Shown here one piece after another: positions 16,050 to 26,195 of a DNA stretch of 42,577 nt. Origin of the DNA: Candidatus Angelobacter sp. Gp1-AA117 (GTDB lineage Bacteria; Acidobacteriota; Terriglobia; Terriglobales; Acidobacteriaceae). The notes below the pieces were generated by a model that saw only the letters and a list, made by a program, of their open reading frames with translations, was not told the origin of the DNA and ran no database searches. Position 1 is the first letter of the stretch, and every line of letters starts with the position of its first letter. A program made the translations under genes and the position numbers. The stretch is taken from assembly GCA_003223515.1 (NCBI GenBank), contig QHVI01000040.1:1-42577 (forward strand), given 5' to 3'.

Positions 16050-16627
16050 TACCCGGAACGGCGCCCGTTCTGCACCAGCTTCAGAAACTCCTCATGAACG
16101 CGGGTATCTTGCGAGAGTTCAGGATGAAACGTGCAAGCCATGATCTTGCCCTGGCGCACCAGCACCGGATTGCCGCCCTCGCTAGCCAGTACTTCCACAT
16201 CCGCACCGGTATCTACGATTCGCGGAGCGCGAATGAAGACCATCTCCAGCGGCTTGTCACCCAGCTTGGTTCTTTCCTGGCGGATGGAACTATCAATCTG
16301 CCGGCCGTAGGCGTTGCGGCGTATGCGGATATCGAGCGCTCCTAAAGATACCTGCGGCGGATTTTCAACTTCTTTGGCCAACAGGATAGCCCCCGCACAA
16401 GTTCCGAATGCCGGTTTGCTGCTGACAAAGTCGCGCAGTTTGTCGAGAAATCCGCGTTCAGTCAGAAAATTGAGAAAGGTGCTGGATTCACCGCCGGGGA
16501 TCACGATGGCGTCGATAGCATCCAGTTGCTCGGGCTTGCGCACCAGTGTGACCTCTGCGCCCAGCCGCTCCAGCACGGCCTTATGCGCCTCATAATCCCC
16601 TTGGATTGCCAGTACGCCGATTTTCAT
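16049..16627 (-). CDS. pdxT: Pyridoxal 5'-phosphate synthase glutaminase subunit
   Basis: PdxT hydrolyses glutamine and passes ammonia to PdxS for pyridoxal phosphate synthesis. The 192-residue product matches a single class I glutaminase domain. The N-terminus is MKIGVLAIQGDYEAH, the motif PGGESST is near residue 45, the nucleophile cysteine lies in FGTCAGAILLA near residue 78, and the catalytic His/Glu pair is in FHPELSQD near residue 170. PdxS, its partner, is not in the window, which is unusual because pdxS and pdxT are commonly adjacent. The stop codon overlaps the start of ctaC, so the pair shares a message. The ATG has no strong ribosome-binding site in front of it. Confidence 0.95.
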   Translation of the reverse strand: MKIGVLAIQGDYEAHKAVLERLGAEVTLVRKPEQLDAIDAIVIPGGESSTFLNFLTERGFLDKLRDFVSSKPAFGTCAGAILLAKEVENPPQVSLGALDIRIRRNAYGRQIDSSIRQERTKLGDKPLEMVFIRAPRIVDTGADVEVLASEGGNPVLVRQGKIMACTFHPELSQDTRVHEEFLKLVQNGRRSG

Positions 16628-16733
16628 ATTGGTATGGATGAGGAACGTGTGTTCTCAGATTCTTGTTTTGCAGCACGGAAGAATAGAAGCACAAATCCAT
16701 TTTCATGGAACTGAGCCTCTGCTGCAAGTGGTA

Positions 16734-16760
16734 GTGGATCAGTTCCGCGAACGGATCCAC
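16734..16760. repeat. Inverted repeat upstream of pdxT
   Basis: GTGGATC (16734-16740) and GTTC (16742-16745) pair with GAAC (16749-16752) and GATCCAC (16754-16760), an 11-bp stem with one A-G mismatch and a 3-nt loop. There is no T-run on either side, so it is not a standard terminator. It may be a protein-binding site or a repeat remnant. Confidence 0.5.
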
Positions 16761-16817
16761 GATCCCGTATCAGTCTAGAATAAAACCAAAGTTGCTGTAG
16801 CCTGAAAGGAACGTGTG

Positions 16818-16839
16818 GCACAGCCGCCTTCGGCTGTGC
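16818..16839. repeat. Hairpin repeat between kinase and pdxT (GCAGCCG...CGGCTG type)
   Basis: GCACAGCCG (16818-16826) and CGGCTGTGC (16831-16839) form a perfect 9-bp stem with a CCTT loop, 20 nt after the kinase stop. Related GCAGCCGAGGGCGGCTGC sequence is the target into which the MITE-like element at 25902-26084 appears to have inserted. It lacks a T-run but may still act as a weak terminator. Confidence 0.5.
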
Positions 16840-16858
16840 GGAGGGCTACGGTGATCTC

Positions 16859-19681
<2,823 letters not shown>

Positions 19682-19963
19682 AATTTCACCATTCCCGGAA
19701 AACGGTTGTCTGTGGGGGAGCCTGGGTAATTATCCACGGATTGTGCTCTGTTTGCACAAGAATATTTAGTGAATCCTTAGACTAATGAGAATCCCTGCTA
19801 TTAATTAAAATTTACTAATAATATGCCTCAAATGGTTATAAACATTGCCATAAACATTCGGGCTTCATACCCGTCAATTGCCCTTTTGAGTCCAACAATG
19901 GCTGAAGAGACAATGACATATCGTACAAAAGGTCAGGGTGTTGTCGAGCTAATGAGTAATTTC

Positions 19964-20671
19964 TTAGATTTCGAAAGTTCTGTAGGGGCAAGGCGGACTC
20001 TGCGCCATTAACAAGGATAAGGCTACGTTGTGAACGGGAACCCCGGCAGTAGTCTTGCCGTCAGGATGGCCATGATGAGCGTGGCCGTGCAGCGCGATGG
20101 TTGCGCCATGGCGATCAATCACCTCGGCCAGGCGTGAACTCCCCAGGTAAGGCCAGATTTCAGTAGGCTCACCTCTTACTGTATCGATGACAGGAGCATA
20201 GTGGGTCACGATAACGGTTTTTTCCGAGCGCATCATGGAAAGGGCCCGCTCCAGCTTCATGGTTTCATCGATGGAAGCCTGCACGAAAGCCTTGACTTCG
20301 CGCTCGCCGAAGGCCGTGAGCACGCCCCGTCCAAAACCACCCAGAAATCCCTTGGTGCCGGCAAAACCCACGCTGTCACGCTCATAGCTGCTGCCATCGA
20401 GCACCTTGATGCCTTCGGTAGTCATCAGCCGGATCAACTCCTGCTCCTGCCCACTCTCATAATCATGATTGCCCAGCACCGCCACAATCGGAATGCGCAA
20501 GCGCACCAGCGCGTTGAGCAGGGAGTGCATCTCTTCAGGCTTGCCGTAGTTGGTGAGATCGCCGGCAATCACCAGCACATCCGCGTCATCGCGGACGTGC
20601 GAGAGCGGCTCGCGAATGCGGTCGTAGTTCTGAGGAGTAAAGTGGAGATCGGCGGTGGCTGCAATTCTCAT
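19964..20671 (-). CDS. Calcineurin-like metallophosphoesterase
   Basis: This 235-residue, soluble protein shows all the metal-binding motifs of the family. They are DLH near residue 8, GDLTN near residue 37, GNHD near residue 67, a THYAP histidine near residue 158 and GHAHHG near residue 195. It should hydrolyse phosphomono- or diesters with two metal ions in the cytoplasm. The substrate is not predictable: nucleotide, nucleic acid end or phosphoprotein. It follows the nucleotidyltransferase gene by 31 bp on the same strand, so the two are probably one operon. The AT-rich 282-bp gap between this gene and the kinase holds no feature that I could support. Confidence 0.9.
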   Translation of the reverse strand: MRIAATADLHFTPQNYDRIREPLSHVRDDADVLVIAGDLTNYGKPEEMHSLLNALVRLRIPIVAVLGNHDYESGQEQELIRLMTTEGIKVLDGSSYERDSVGFAGTKGFLGGFGRGVLTAFGEREVKAFVQASIDETMKLERALSMMRSEKTVIVTHYAPVIDTVRGEPTEIWPYLGSSRLAEVIDRHGATIALHGHAHHGHPDGKTTAGVPVHNVALSLLMAQSPPCPYRTFEI

Positions 20672-20702
20672 GGTGCTGAGTTCGTACAGCGGATTGGCGT
20701 GA

Positions 20703-21584
20703 TTAAGCTGCTTCCTCCGTCCCGTTCTGGATCAACTCAACCCGCTGCCGGTACTCGTCAATCACATTCCGCTGTCCCCATTCCGCTACATCGATGTTGA
20801 ACATGTTTTCATCGATCAGGCTGCCCCGGAACTGTAAGGCTTTATTGGGATGATCGAGCTCCACCCGGAAGCGTTCCAGCAACTCGTCCCATATCTTGCG
20901 CGGCACATAGTCACTGAATGCCGGATAGATGTATTGATACAGAATCAGGCACCAGAGCAGCATCTCCCAATGCTCGCCCATCAGGTGCATCAGGTGCCTC
21001 CATTCAATGTTGCCCCTGGTGCCATAGATAATGTGGCAGATGTCCGCACCATCGAAACGCTCCCGGCGGGTCACAAATACCTTGGAGGCAATCAGCTCTT
21101 CCGGCGACAGTATCCGCACTGGAATGCCAAAGACTTGTGAATGGGTGGCGCGTCTGATCCAGGAATAATCCACGCGGATCACGGCATTGCTCATTCCGGT
21201 GATCAGGTCTACGAAGTAGTCGCCGCGCCGCGCTTTGGCCAGCCATACGGGATCGGTGATCTCGGTTTCAAAGCCGTCCTGCTTCAGCAGTTGCAGGGCG
21301 CGGGGCACCTCCGGCGGGGGCAGGAAGAAATCGAGGTCCTTGGTGTCGCGCCAGATTCCAGTATGCTCATGCAAGGCGAATGCCCCGGAGATGACGAACT
21401 GCACACGATGGCGGTTCATCAATTCGAGCACTTCGCGGAACAGCGCCTCATGGTCGGCACAGAAAACCGGAGGCCTTGAAGAACTCACTGGCAGCGGCTT
21501 TTCTTCGATAGGCACACCCATTAGATGGCAAATAGAGCTGCTATGTTGTTGAATAGGAGCATAAAAACCAGGTATGCGACTCAT
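20703..21584 (-). CDS. Nucleotidyltransferase-fold protein (AbiEii/MNT-like)
   Basis: The product of about 293 residues contains a minimal nucleotidyltransferase core. The sequence VQFVISGAFALHEHTG is followed by 'WRDTKDLDFFLPP', the usual G-(A/S)...(T/K)DxDhh pattern with the two metal-binding aspartates, and a later VDLITG supplies the third acidic position. The C-terminal ~120 residues are helical. The reading frame extends to 21629 only through a TTG codon. ATG starts exist at 21584 and 21521, and none has a good ribosome-binding site, so the N-terminus is uncertain. It is paired with a metallophosphoesterase downstream and transcribed away from the LigD-like polymerase. A toxin-type or tRNA/RNA-modifying function is possible, but the sequence does not decide it. 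Confidence 0.75.
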   Translation of the reverse strand: MSRIPGFYAPIQQHSSSICHLMGVPIEEKPLPVSSSRPPVFCADHEALFREVLELMNRHRVQFVISGAFALHEHTGIWRDTKDLDFFLPPPEVPRALQLLKQDGFETEITDPVWLAKARRGDYFVDLITGMSNAVIRVDYSWIRRATHSQVFGIPVRILSPEELIASKVFVTRRERFDGADICHIIYGTRGNIEWRHLMHLMGEHWEMLLWCLILYQYIYPAFSDYVPRKIWDELLERFRVELDHPNKALQFRGSLIDENMFNIDVAEWGQRNVIDEYRQRVELIQNGTEEAA

Positions 21585-21655
21585 GGGGATGTGTAAAACT
21601 ACGTCCGGAGCAGGCCCGTTAGCATCCAAAAATTGCAGGCGTTCAGCGCGTAGCC

Positions 21656-22672
21656 ATGAATCAGGAGGCGAGCTTGGCCAAACAGGAGCAGGTCATCGAT
21701 ATCGAAGGACGGCACATCAAGATTTCCAACCTTGATAAGGTCCTTTATCCGAAGGTGGGTTTCACCAAGGGGCAGGTCATTGACTACTACGTCCGCATTG
21801 CGCCTGTGCTGCTGCCGCACCTGCAAGGCCGCCCGCTTACCCTCAAGCGTTATCCCAATGGAGTGGATGGCATGTTCTTTTATGAGAAGAACTGCCCGCC
21901 GCATAAGCCCGACTGGGTAAAGACCGCCAAAATCTGGAGCGAAGGCAACAACCGCTACATGTTTTATTGCACCGTGGCTGACCTGTCCACGCTGGTATGG
22001 CTGGGGAATCTCGCGGACCTGGAGTTGCATACCTCGCTTTCCCGCGCCACCCACATGCAGCAGCCGACGGTCATTGCCTTCGATCTCGACCCTGGTACTC
22101 CGGCAAACATCGTGCAGTGCTGCCAGGTGGGGCTGTGGGTGCGCGACATCTTCGAAGGACTGGGTTTGCAGGCATTTCCGAAAACTTCCGGCTCCAAAGG
22201 ATTGCAGGTCTATGTGCCGCTGAATACACCGGTGACCTATGACCAGACCAAGCCCTTCGCCAAGGCCATAGCGCGGCTGCTCGAAGACCGCCATCCCGAC
22301 AAAGTCGTTTCAGACATGAAGAAGGCGCTGCGGGTGAATAAGGTCTTCGTGGACTGGAGTCAGAACGACGATTACAAAACCACAGTATGCGTCTATTCAC
22401 TGCGTGCCAAAGATCGGCCCACGGTGTCGACGCCGGTCACATGGAAAGAAGTCGAGAACTGCCTGAAAAAAGAAGACCCGGAAACCCTGGTGTTTACCTC
22501 CGATGAAGTGCTCAAGCGCGTAGATAAAACGGGCGACCTGTTCGAACCAGTGCTGAAGCTCAAACAGAAACTGCCGAAAGTGGAAGCGTTGCAGGAGTTG
22601 GGAGGAACTGTCCAGCCGGCCTCACCTACCAAAGCCGCCAAAACCAGAGCGCGAAAAGAGAAGCGGGCGTAG
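21656..22672 (+). CDS. ligD: Stand-alone LigD-type polymerase (primase-polymerase) domain
   Basis: The 338-residue protein matches the polymerase module of bacterial ligase D, which fills gaps and adds ribonucleotides at double-strand breaks in non-homologous end joining. There is no ligase or phosphoesterase domain attached. Visible motifs are 'GVDGMFFYEKNCPPH' near residue 70, metal-binding FDLDPG (D143, D145), KTSGSKGLQVYVPL (176-189) and VDWSQND (D233). Where the family usually has histidine after SGSKGL, this protein has Q184. The C-terminal ~40 residues are Lys-rich. No Ku or ligase gene is in the window. It diverges from the nucleotidyltransferase/phosphoesterase pair with under 75 bp between starts, so the two units probably share a control region. 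Confidence 0.88.
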   Translation: MNQEASLAKQEQVIDIEGRHIKISNLDKVLYPKVGFTKGQVIDYYVRIAPVLLPHLQGRPLTLKRYPNGVDGMFFYEKNCPPHKPDWVKTAKIWSEGNNRYMFYCTVADLSTLVWLGNLADLELHTSLSRATHMQQPTVIAFDLDPGTPANIVQCCQVGLWVRDIFEGLGLQAFPKTSGSKGLQVYVPLNTPVTYDQTKPFAKAIARLLEDRHPDKVVSDMKKALRVNKVFVDWSQNDDYKTTVCVYSLRAKDRPTVSTPVTWKEVENCLKKEDPETLVFTSDEVLKRVDKTGDLFEPVLKLKQKLPKVEALQELGGTVQPASPTKAAKTRARKEKRA

Positions 22673-23223
22673 CGAGAATATGCTCTCTCACTTTTTGTCA
22701 TCCTGAGAGGCTGTGACTTTTTGCATTTACAACATTGCCGCTTCTGTGAGCGATCTATTTGCATGGCAGTCAGAGTGCTTTGACAATTAGATGAGATGAA
22801 CCGGAACACGGAACAAGTGGAGTTAAGTCCTTTCACTGCTTCACATCTGCTGTTCCGGTTGACGTTCCGTGTTCCGGTTCAGAAGCGGAACAAGAGGCTT
22901 TTATAGCAGCGTGGCGAGCCACAACCAAAAGCTAACCACAAAGGGCACAGAGGAAAGTGGGGTGCACCCCTCAAGATACACGTGTGCTGCAAGCGTGAAT
23001 GTATATTCAGTTTTCAAAGAACAAGCCTGCGCTTCCGCCTGGGCGGAGCATAGATACTATAGTAGCTACTTTATAGAAATGCAACCGGATTTAACCGACA
23101 TGGGAGGGAATCGTTGCCCATTGACCTATGACCACTTCAACCCGCGCAACAGTGGGAGTGTTGGGATCCATTGTGGTTCCTTGAAAAGTCACAGCCTCCG
23201 AGCGCCCGCATCCAAGAATACTC
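22673..23223. other. Non-coding gap with inverted repeats
   Basis: This is a 551-bp region without a convincing gene, between convergent ligD and the acyltransferase fusion. It holds a perfect 17-bp inverted repeat (22798-22880, listed separately) and a weak ACCACAAAGGGCACAGAGG copy of the dispersed repeat near 22920-22950. The frames open here run into the acyltransferase gene on the opposite strand and have no ribosome-binding site. Confidence 0.6.
22798..22880. repeat. Perfect 17-bp inverted repeat
   Basis: GAACCGGAACACGGAAC (22798-22814) and its exact complement GTTCCGTGTTCCGGTTC (22864-22880) are separated by 49 bp, inside which TGTTCCGGTTGAC forms a further partial copy. No T-run follows. 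It could be a transcription-end structure for the convergent genes or a dispersed palindromic repeat. Confidence 0.65.
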
Positions 23224-25731
23224 TTACAGTTCCAGGACGATCTGCTGCAATCTCTTCGCAATCTCCTCCGGATCCTCGGTCGTTTCAAATCGAACCGGCT
23301 CCCCAATATGTACCTGTACCATCCCCGGCCTGCTGAAATGTTTTTTCTGCTGCTTCAATGCATACAATCCATCGATGCGCATGGGAATCACCGGAAGATT
23401 CAGCCGTGTGGCCAGCAGGCCAATGCCTTTGCGGAATTCGTTTAACTCTCCGGTCTCGGTGCGCTTGCCTTCCGGAAAGACCAGCACATTCCAGCCACTA
23501 TCAGCCAGTTGTCCGGCGTATTGGAAGCTCTCGCGATAACCCGCCCGCTGCGGAAGAGAGAACACGTTGAACAGCGCGGCCACCAGCGCATACTGAAGCT
23601 GCTCATACCAGCGGCGCAGGAAGAACCATTCTTTTGGCGGATAGCGCATGCTGCGCAGCATCTCTCCCTGCATGGCTGCTGCCAGCCGGTGACGAAAACG
23701 CACGGGGAGCGCTGCCAGGATGAAGCCGATATCCGTCTGGGTTACATGATTGGAGACGATCAGCGCCGGACCGGAAAAGCCTTTGAGGCTCTCACGTCCA
23801 ATGATGCGGGGTTTGGCCATGATCATGGTTGCGGGCCAGACGAACAGGTAATAACTAAGGAGACGAACCCAAGTGACCGGCCAGCGCTGCGCCCAGGGAG
23901 AATACGGATAATTGAGGGGCTCGCCTTTGGCCGAAGATTTTTTGACAAGGTCTTCGAGATCGGCCACGGTCGCGACCTGCGCGAAATCGCGTCCGCTCAG
24001 GTCCATCTGATAGCGGTCTTCAATGGCGCTCATCAACTCGATGCGGTCCAGCGAACTCAGCCCGAGATTATCTTCCAGCCGCGCCTCCGGACTCAGCTTT
24101 ACCGGATGCCGCGCTACTCCCTGAATGAGTTCCTGAAGAGTTCCCTGAGCGGCAGAGGCGTGCCTGTTCCCGGCGAGTTGCGATTCTACTGCGTCACGTA
24201 TCAGGGCCAATTTTGGTTTCTGTGTGGAAGTGCGCGGGAAATCTTCATCGGGCCACTGAAACCAGCAGCGAATCTTCTGGAAATCAGCCAGTGACTGGTT
24301 GGCCTGTTTCACCACACTTTCGGCAGAAGCACTATCATGCAGCAGCAGCACCGCGCAGGGCTCGGCATTACCGCCGCGTGCCACGCCAAAAACTATGCAG
24401 TCGCGGACCTCCGGCTGCGCGCGCAAGGCTTCTTCCAGGTCTTCAGGATAAATGTTGAGGCCGGCGGGAGTGATGATCACATTCTTGTTGCGTCCCTTGA
24501 AGTAGAGATTGCCTTGCTCATCTACCGCGCCCAGATCACCGGTACGGAACCAGCCTTCTTCGCCTGCCACAGGCTTCAACTCTTTTCCCTGCCAGTACTG
24601 CCGGGCCACGTTTTCACCGCGCACCAGAATCTCGCCGGTCTGTGGATCGAGTTTGATCTCGCGTCCGGGAAGCACTTTGCCGATGGATTTGTGCCCGACT
24701 TTGAAGGGATGATTCAGGCTGATGAGCGAACTGGTTTCCGTGAGCCCATATCCCTGGATCACCACATAACCCAGCCTGCGCCAGAATTCTTCTGTGCTGG
24801 TATCCAGGGCAGCGCCTCCGGAAACCACCGCCCAGAATTTCCAGCCAAACTCCCGGTGAATCTTTCTGAAGCGCCACCAGCGCAGCAGAAAATGATGCTG
24901 TGCCGAAGCCGCGAAATGCCTGCTTAGCTGGTTAGGGAATTCATGTTCGATCTTGTGCTTCAGCGACTCCATCACGCGCGGCACGGCCACCAGCACTGAC
25001 ACGCGCTCGCTTTTGATTGCGGCGATGATTTCGCGTGGATTGAAGCTGTCCTGGAAGATCACCGTGCCCCCGATCAGCGGAGGAATGAAGATGGCCATGT
25101 ACTGCCCGAATACATGGCTGAGCGGCAGCAGGTTCAGAAAACGAATGGGATGAAAGATTCGTTCATATCTGATGTACTTCGGGATTTCCTGCTCGATCGG
25201 GCTGAGGCTGGCCAGCAGGTTGCCATGCGTGAGCACCACGCCACGCGGCTCCGCTGTAGTGCCGGAGGTAAAGACAATCTGGGCGGTGTCATCACGCGTG
25301 AGAGGAATGGGCGCATCAACATCTCCAGGAAGATGGGCCAGCGATTCCCGGAGATTTTCCAGTTCAAGATGCGGCCATGCTGCGGCTGCATCTGCTAATG
25401 CCTTCGAGCAGACCACCAGCCTGGCTTCCACATCCCTGGCGACGCGCTGCATGAAGTCAGGTGCGGCGATCTTGTCCATGGGAACGGCAACAACGCCGCG
25501 CAGCATGCATCCCAGGAAGGCCGCAACCCACTCCGGAGAATTCTCTCCCCAGAGCACCACGCGCTCACCTTTTTTGATTTCTCTCTGTTCCAACTCGCGG
25601 GCAAAGCGAAAGGCCAACTCCGCGGTCTCACCGTAGCTCCAGCGCAGGGTGCGGTAGCCGCGATGATGGACGAAGGCGGTATCGTGCGCGAACTTTTGAT
25701 AAAGCTGCGTGATTTCGGCAAGGGAGTTCAT
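23224..25731 (-). CDS. Fused AMP-ligase / acyl carrier / 1-acylglycerol-phosphate acyltransferase
   Basis: The 835-residue product joins three activities. An adenylate-forming domain (about residues 1-510) has 'IVFTSGTTAEPRGVVLTHGN', YGLTETS and a TGDLG motif, and should activate a fatty acid. An acyl-carrier domain (about 525-605) has 'NLGLSSLDRIELMSAIEDR', the serine of which would carry phosphopantetheine. A PlsC-like acyltransferase domain (about 625-835) has VSNHVTQTDIG (the HX4D motif) and VFPEGKRTETG. The layout resembles E. coli Aas, which re-acylates lysophospholipids, but here the ligase comes first and an ACP domain is built in. It probably acts at the inner membrane in phospholipid remodelling or in a dedicated lipid. 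It is a single gene with no obvious operon partner. Confidence 0.9.
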   Translation of the reverse strand: MNSLAEITQLYQKFAHDTAFVHHRGYRTLRWSYGETAELAFRFARELEQREIKKGERVVLWGENSPEWVAAFLGCMLRGVVAVPMDKIAAPDFMQRVARDVEARLVVCSKALADAAAAWPHLELENLRESLAHLPGDVDAPIPLTRDDTAQIVFTSGTTAEPRGVVLTHGNLLASLSPIEQEIPKYIRYERIFHPIRFLNLLPLSHVFGQYMAIFIPPLIGGTVIFQDSFNPREIIAAIKSERVSVLVAVPRVMESLKHKIEHEFPNQLSRHFAASAQHHFLLRWWRFRKIHREFGWKFWAVVSGGAALDTSTEEFWRRLGYVVIQGYGLTETSSLISLNHPFKVGHKSIGKVLPGREIKLDPQTGEILVRGENVARQYWQGKELKPVAGEEGWFRTGDLGAVDEQGNLYFKGRNKNVIITPAGLNIYPEDLEEALRAQPEVRDCIVFGVARGGNAEPCAVLLLHDSASAESVVKQANQSLADFQKIRCWFQWPDEDFPRTSTQKPKLALIRDAVESQLAGNRHASAAQGTLQELIQGVARHPVKLSPEARLEDNLGLSSLDRIELMSAIEDRYQMDLSGRDFAQVATVADLEDLVKKSSAKGEPLNYPYSPWAQRWPVTWVRLLSYYLFVWPATMIMAKPRIIGRESLKGFSGPALIVSNHVTQTDIGFILAALPVRFRHRLAAAMQGEMLRSMRYPPKEWFFLRRWYEQLQYALVAALFNVFSLPQRAGYRESFQYAGQLADSGWNVLVFPEGKRTETGELNEFRKGIGLLATRLNLPVIPMRIDGLYALKQQKKHFSRPGMVQVHIGEPVRFETTEDPEEIAKRLQQIVLEL

Positions 25732-25799
25732 TCAGCCCCTTTGATTTTGACACGTGGCTGGATACCGTGTCGTGCGGCAATCGGCGACAAACGGCTTTT

Positions 25800-25829
25800 A
25801 CCGCAAAGGACGCAGAGAGCGCAGAGGAA
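25800..25829. repeat. Dispersed 9-bp-periodic repeat (ACGCAGAGG type)
   Basis: The units ACCGCAAAGG / ACGCAGAGA / GCGCAGAGG occur in the gap upstream of the acyltransferase fusion gene, with the same polarity as the copies at 9185 and 12011. Confidence 0.68.
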
Positions 25830-25888
25830 GAATGAAAGTAGATGCCATGTTGTACATGCGAATTTCAAATCCAAGCGTTAATCCGCGC

Positions 25889-26096
25889 AGCCGAGGGCGG
25901 CCAATGTCACTTACTTTGCACATTCGAGCATGAATTTAAAAGAATTTTCGCATGGGCGGGCAGCAGCGGGGCAGATTCCTCCGCCCTACTCACGCGCTGA
26001 AGAAAACGCGCGTGAGCTTAACGGGCGTTCGGAATGACATCTCTCATTGGGATACAGCATGGTGTCCTAAAGTAAGTGACATTAGCCGAGGGCGGC
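25889..26096. mobile_element. MITE-like element with 13-bp flanking duplication
   Basis: A 15-bp perfect terminal inverted repeat, AATGTCACTTACTTT (25903-25917) and AAAGTAAGTGACATT (26069-26083), bounds about 181 bp with no gene. It is flanked on both sides by the identical 13-mer AGCCGAGGGCGGC (25889-25901 and 26084-26096). Removing the element rejoins a GCAGCCGAGGGCGGCTGCG palindrome of the kind seen at 16818. A 13-bp target duplication is in the range known for IS4-family elements. There is no transposase, so it would need one in trans. It also contains a REP-like palindrome (25975-26035). Confidence 0.7.
25975..26035 (-). repeat. REP-like structured palindrome, solo copy C
   Basis: This is nearly the same as copy A at 14625-14685, in reverse orientation. 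ATTCC (25975-25979) pairs with GGAAT (26031-26035), CGCCC (25982-25986) with GGGCG (26023-26027), and CTCACGCGC (25989-25997) with GCGCGTGAG (26008-26016). The 10-nt loop is identical to that of copy A when read on the minus strand. No GIY-YIG gene adjoins it. Confidence 0.85.
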
Positions 26097-26157
26097 TGCG
26101 ATCCATAAAGTTCCTTTTTGAATCAGCCAAAAGCCAAGAAAACTAAGAGTCAAAGCT

Positions 26158-26192
26158 AGTTGCCAGTTGCCAGTTGCTATTTGCCAGCTGCT
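26158..26192. repeat. Short tandem TTGCCAG repeat after argJ
   Basis: AGTTGCCAGTTGCCAGTTGC-type units, about four degenerate 7-bp copies, lie just beyond the argJ stop codon. No hairpin with a T-run was found here, so the 3' end of the arginine operon is not marked by a clear terminator. Confidence 0.45.
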
Positions 26193-26195
26193 TTC

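Noticed and set aside
19823-20011. 62-residue plus-strand frame between the kinase and the phosphoesterase
   Set aside because: It overlaps the 3' end of the phosphoesterase gene on the other strand, lacks a ribosome-binding site and shows no domain.
22869-23336. 155-residue plus-strand frame in the gap after ligD
   Set aside because: It runs into the acyltransferase fusion on the opposite strand and is built partly from repeat DNA. Codon use is unlike that of real genes here.
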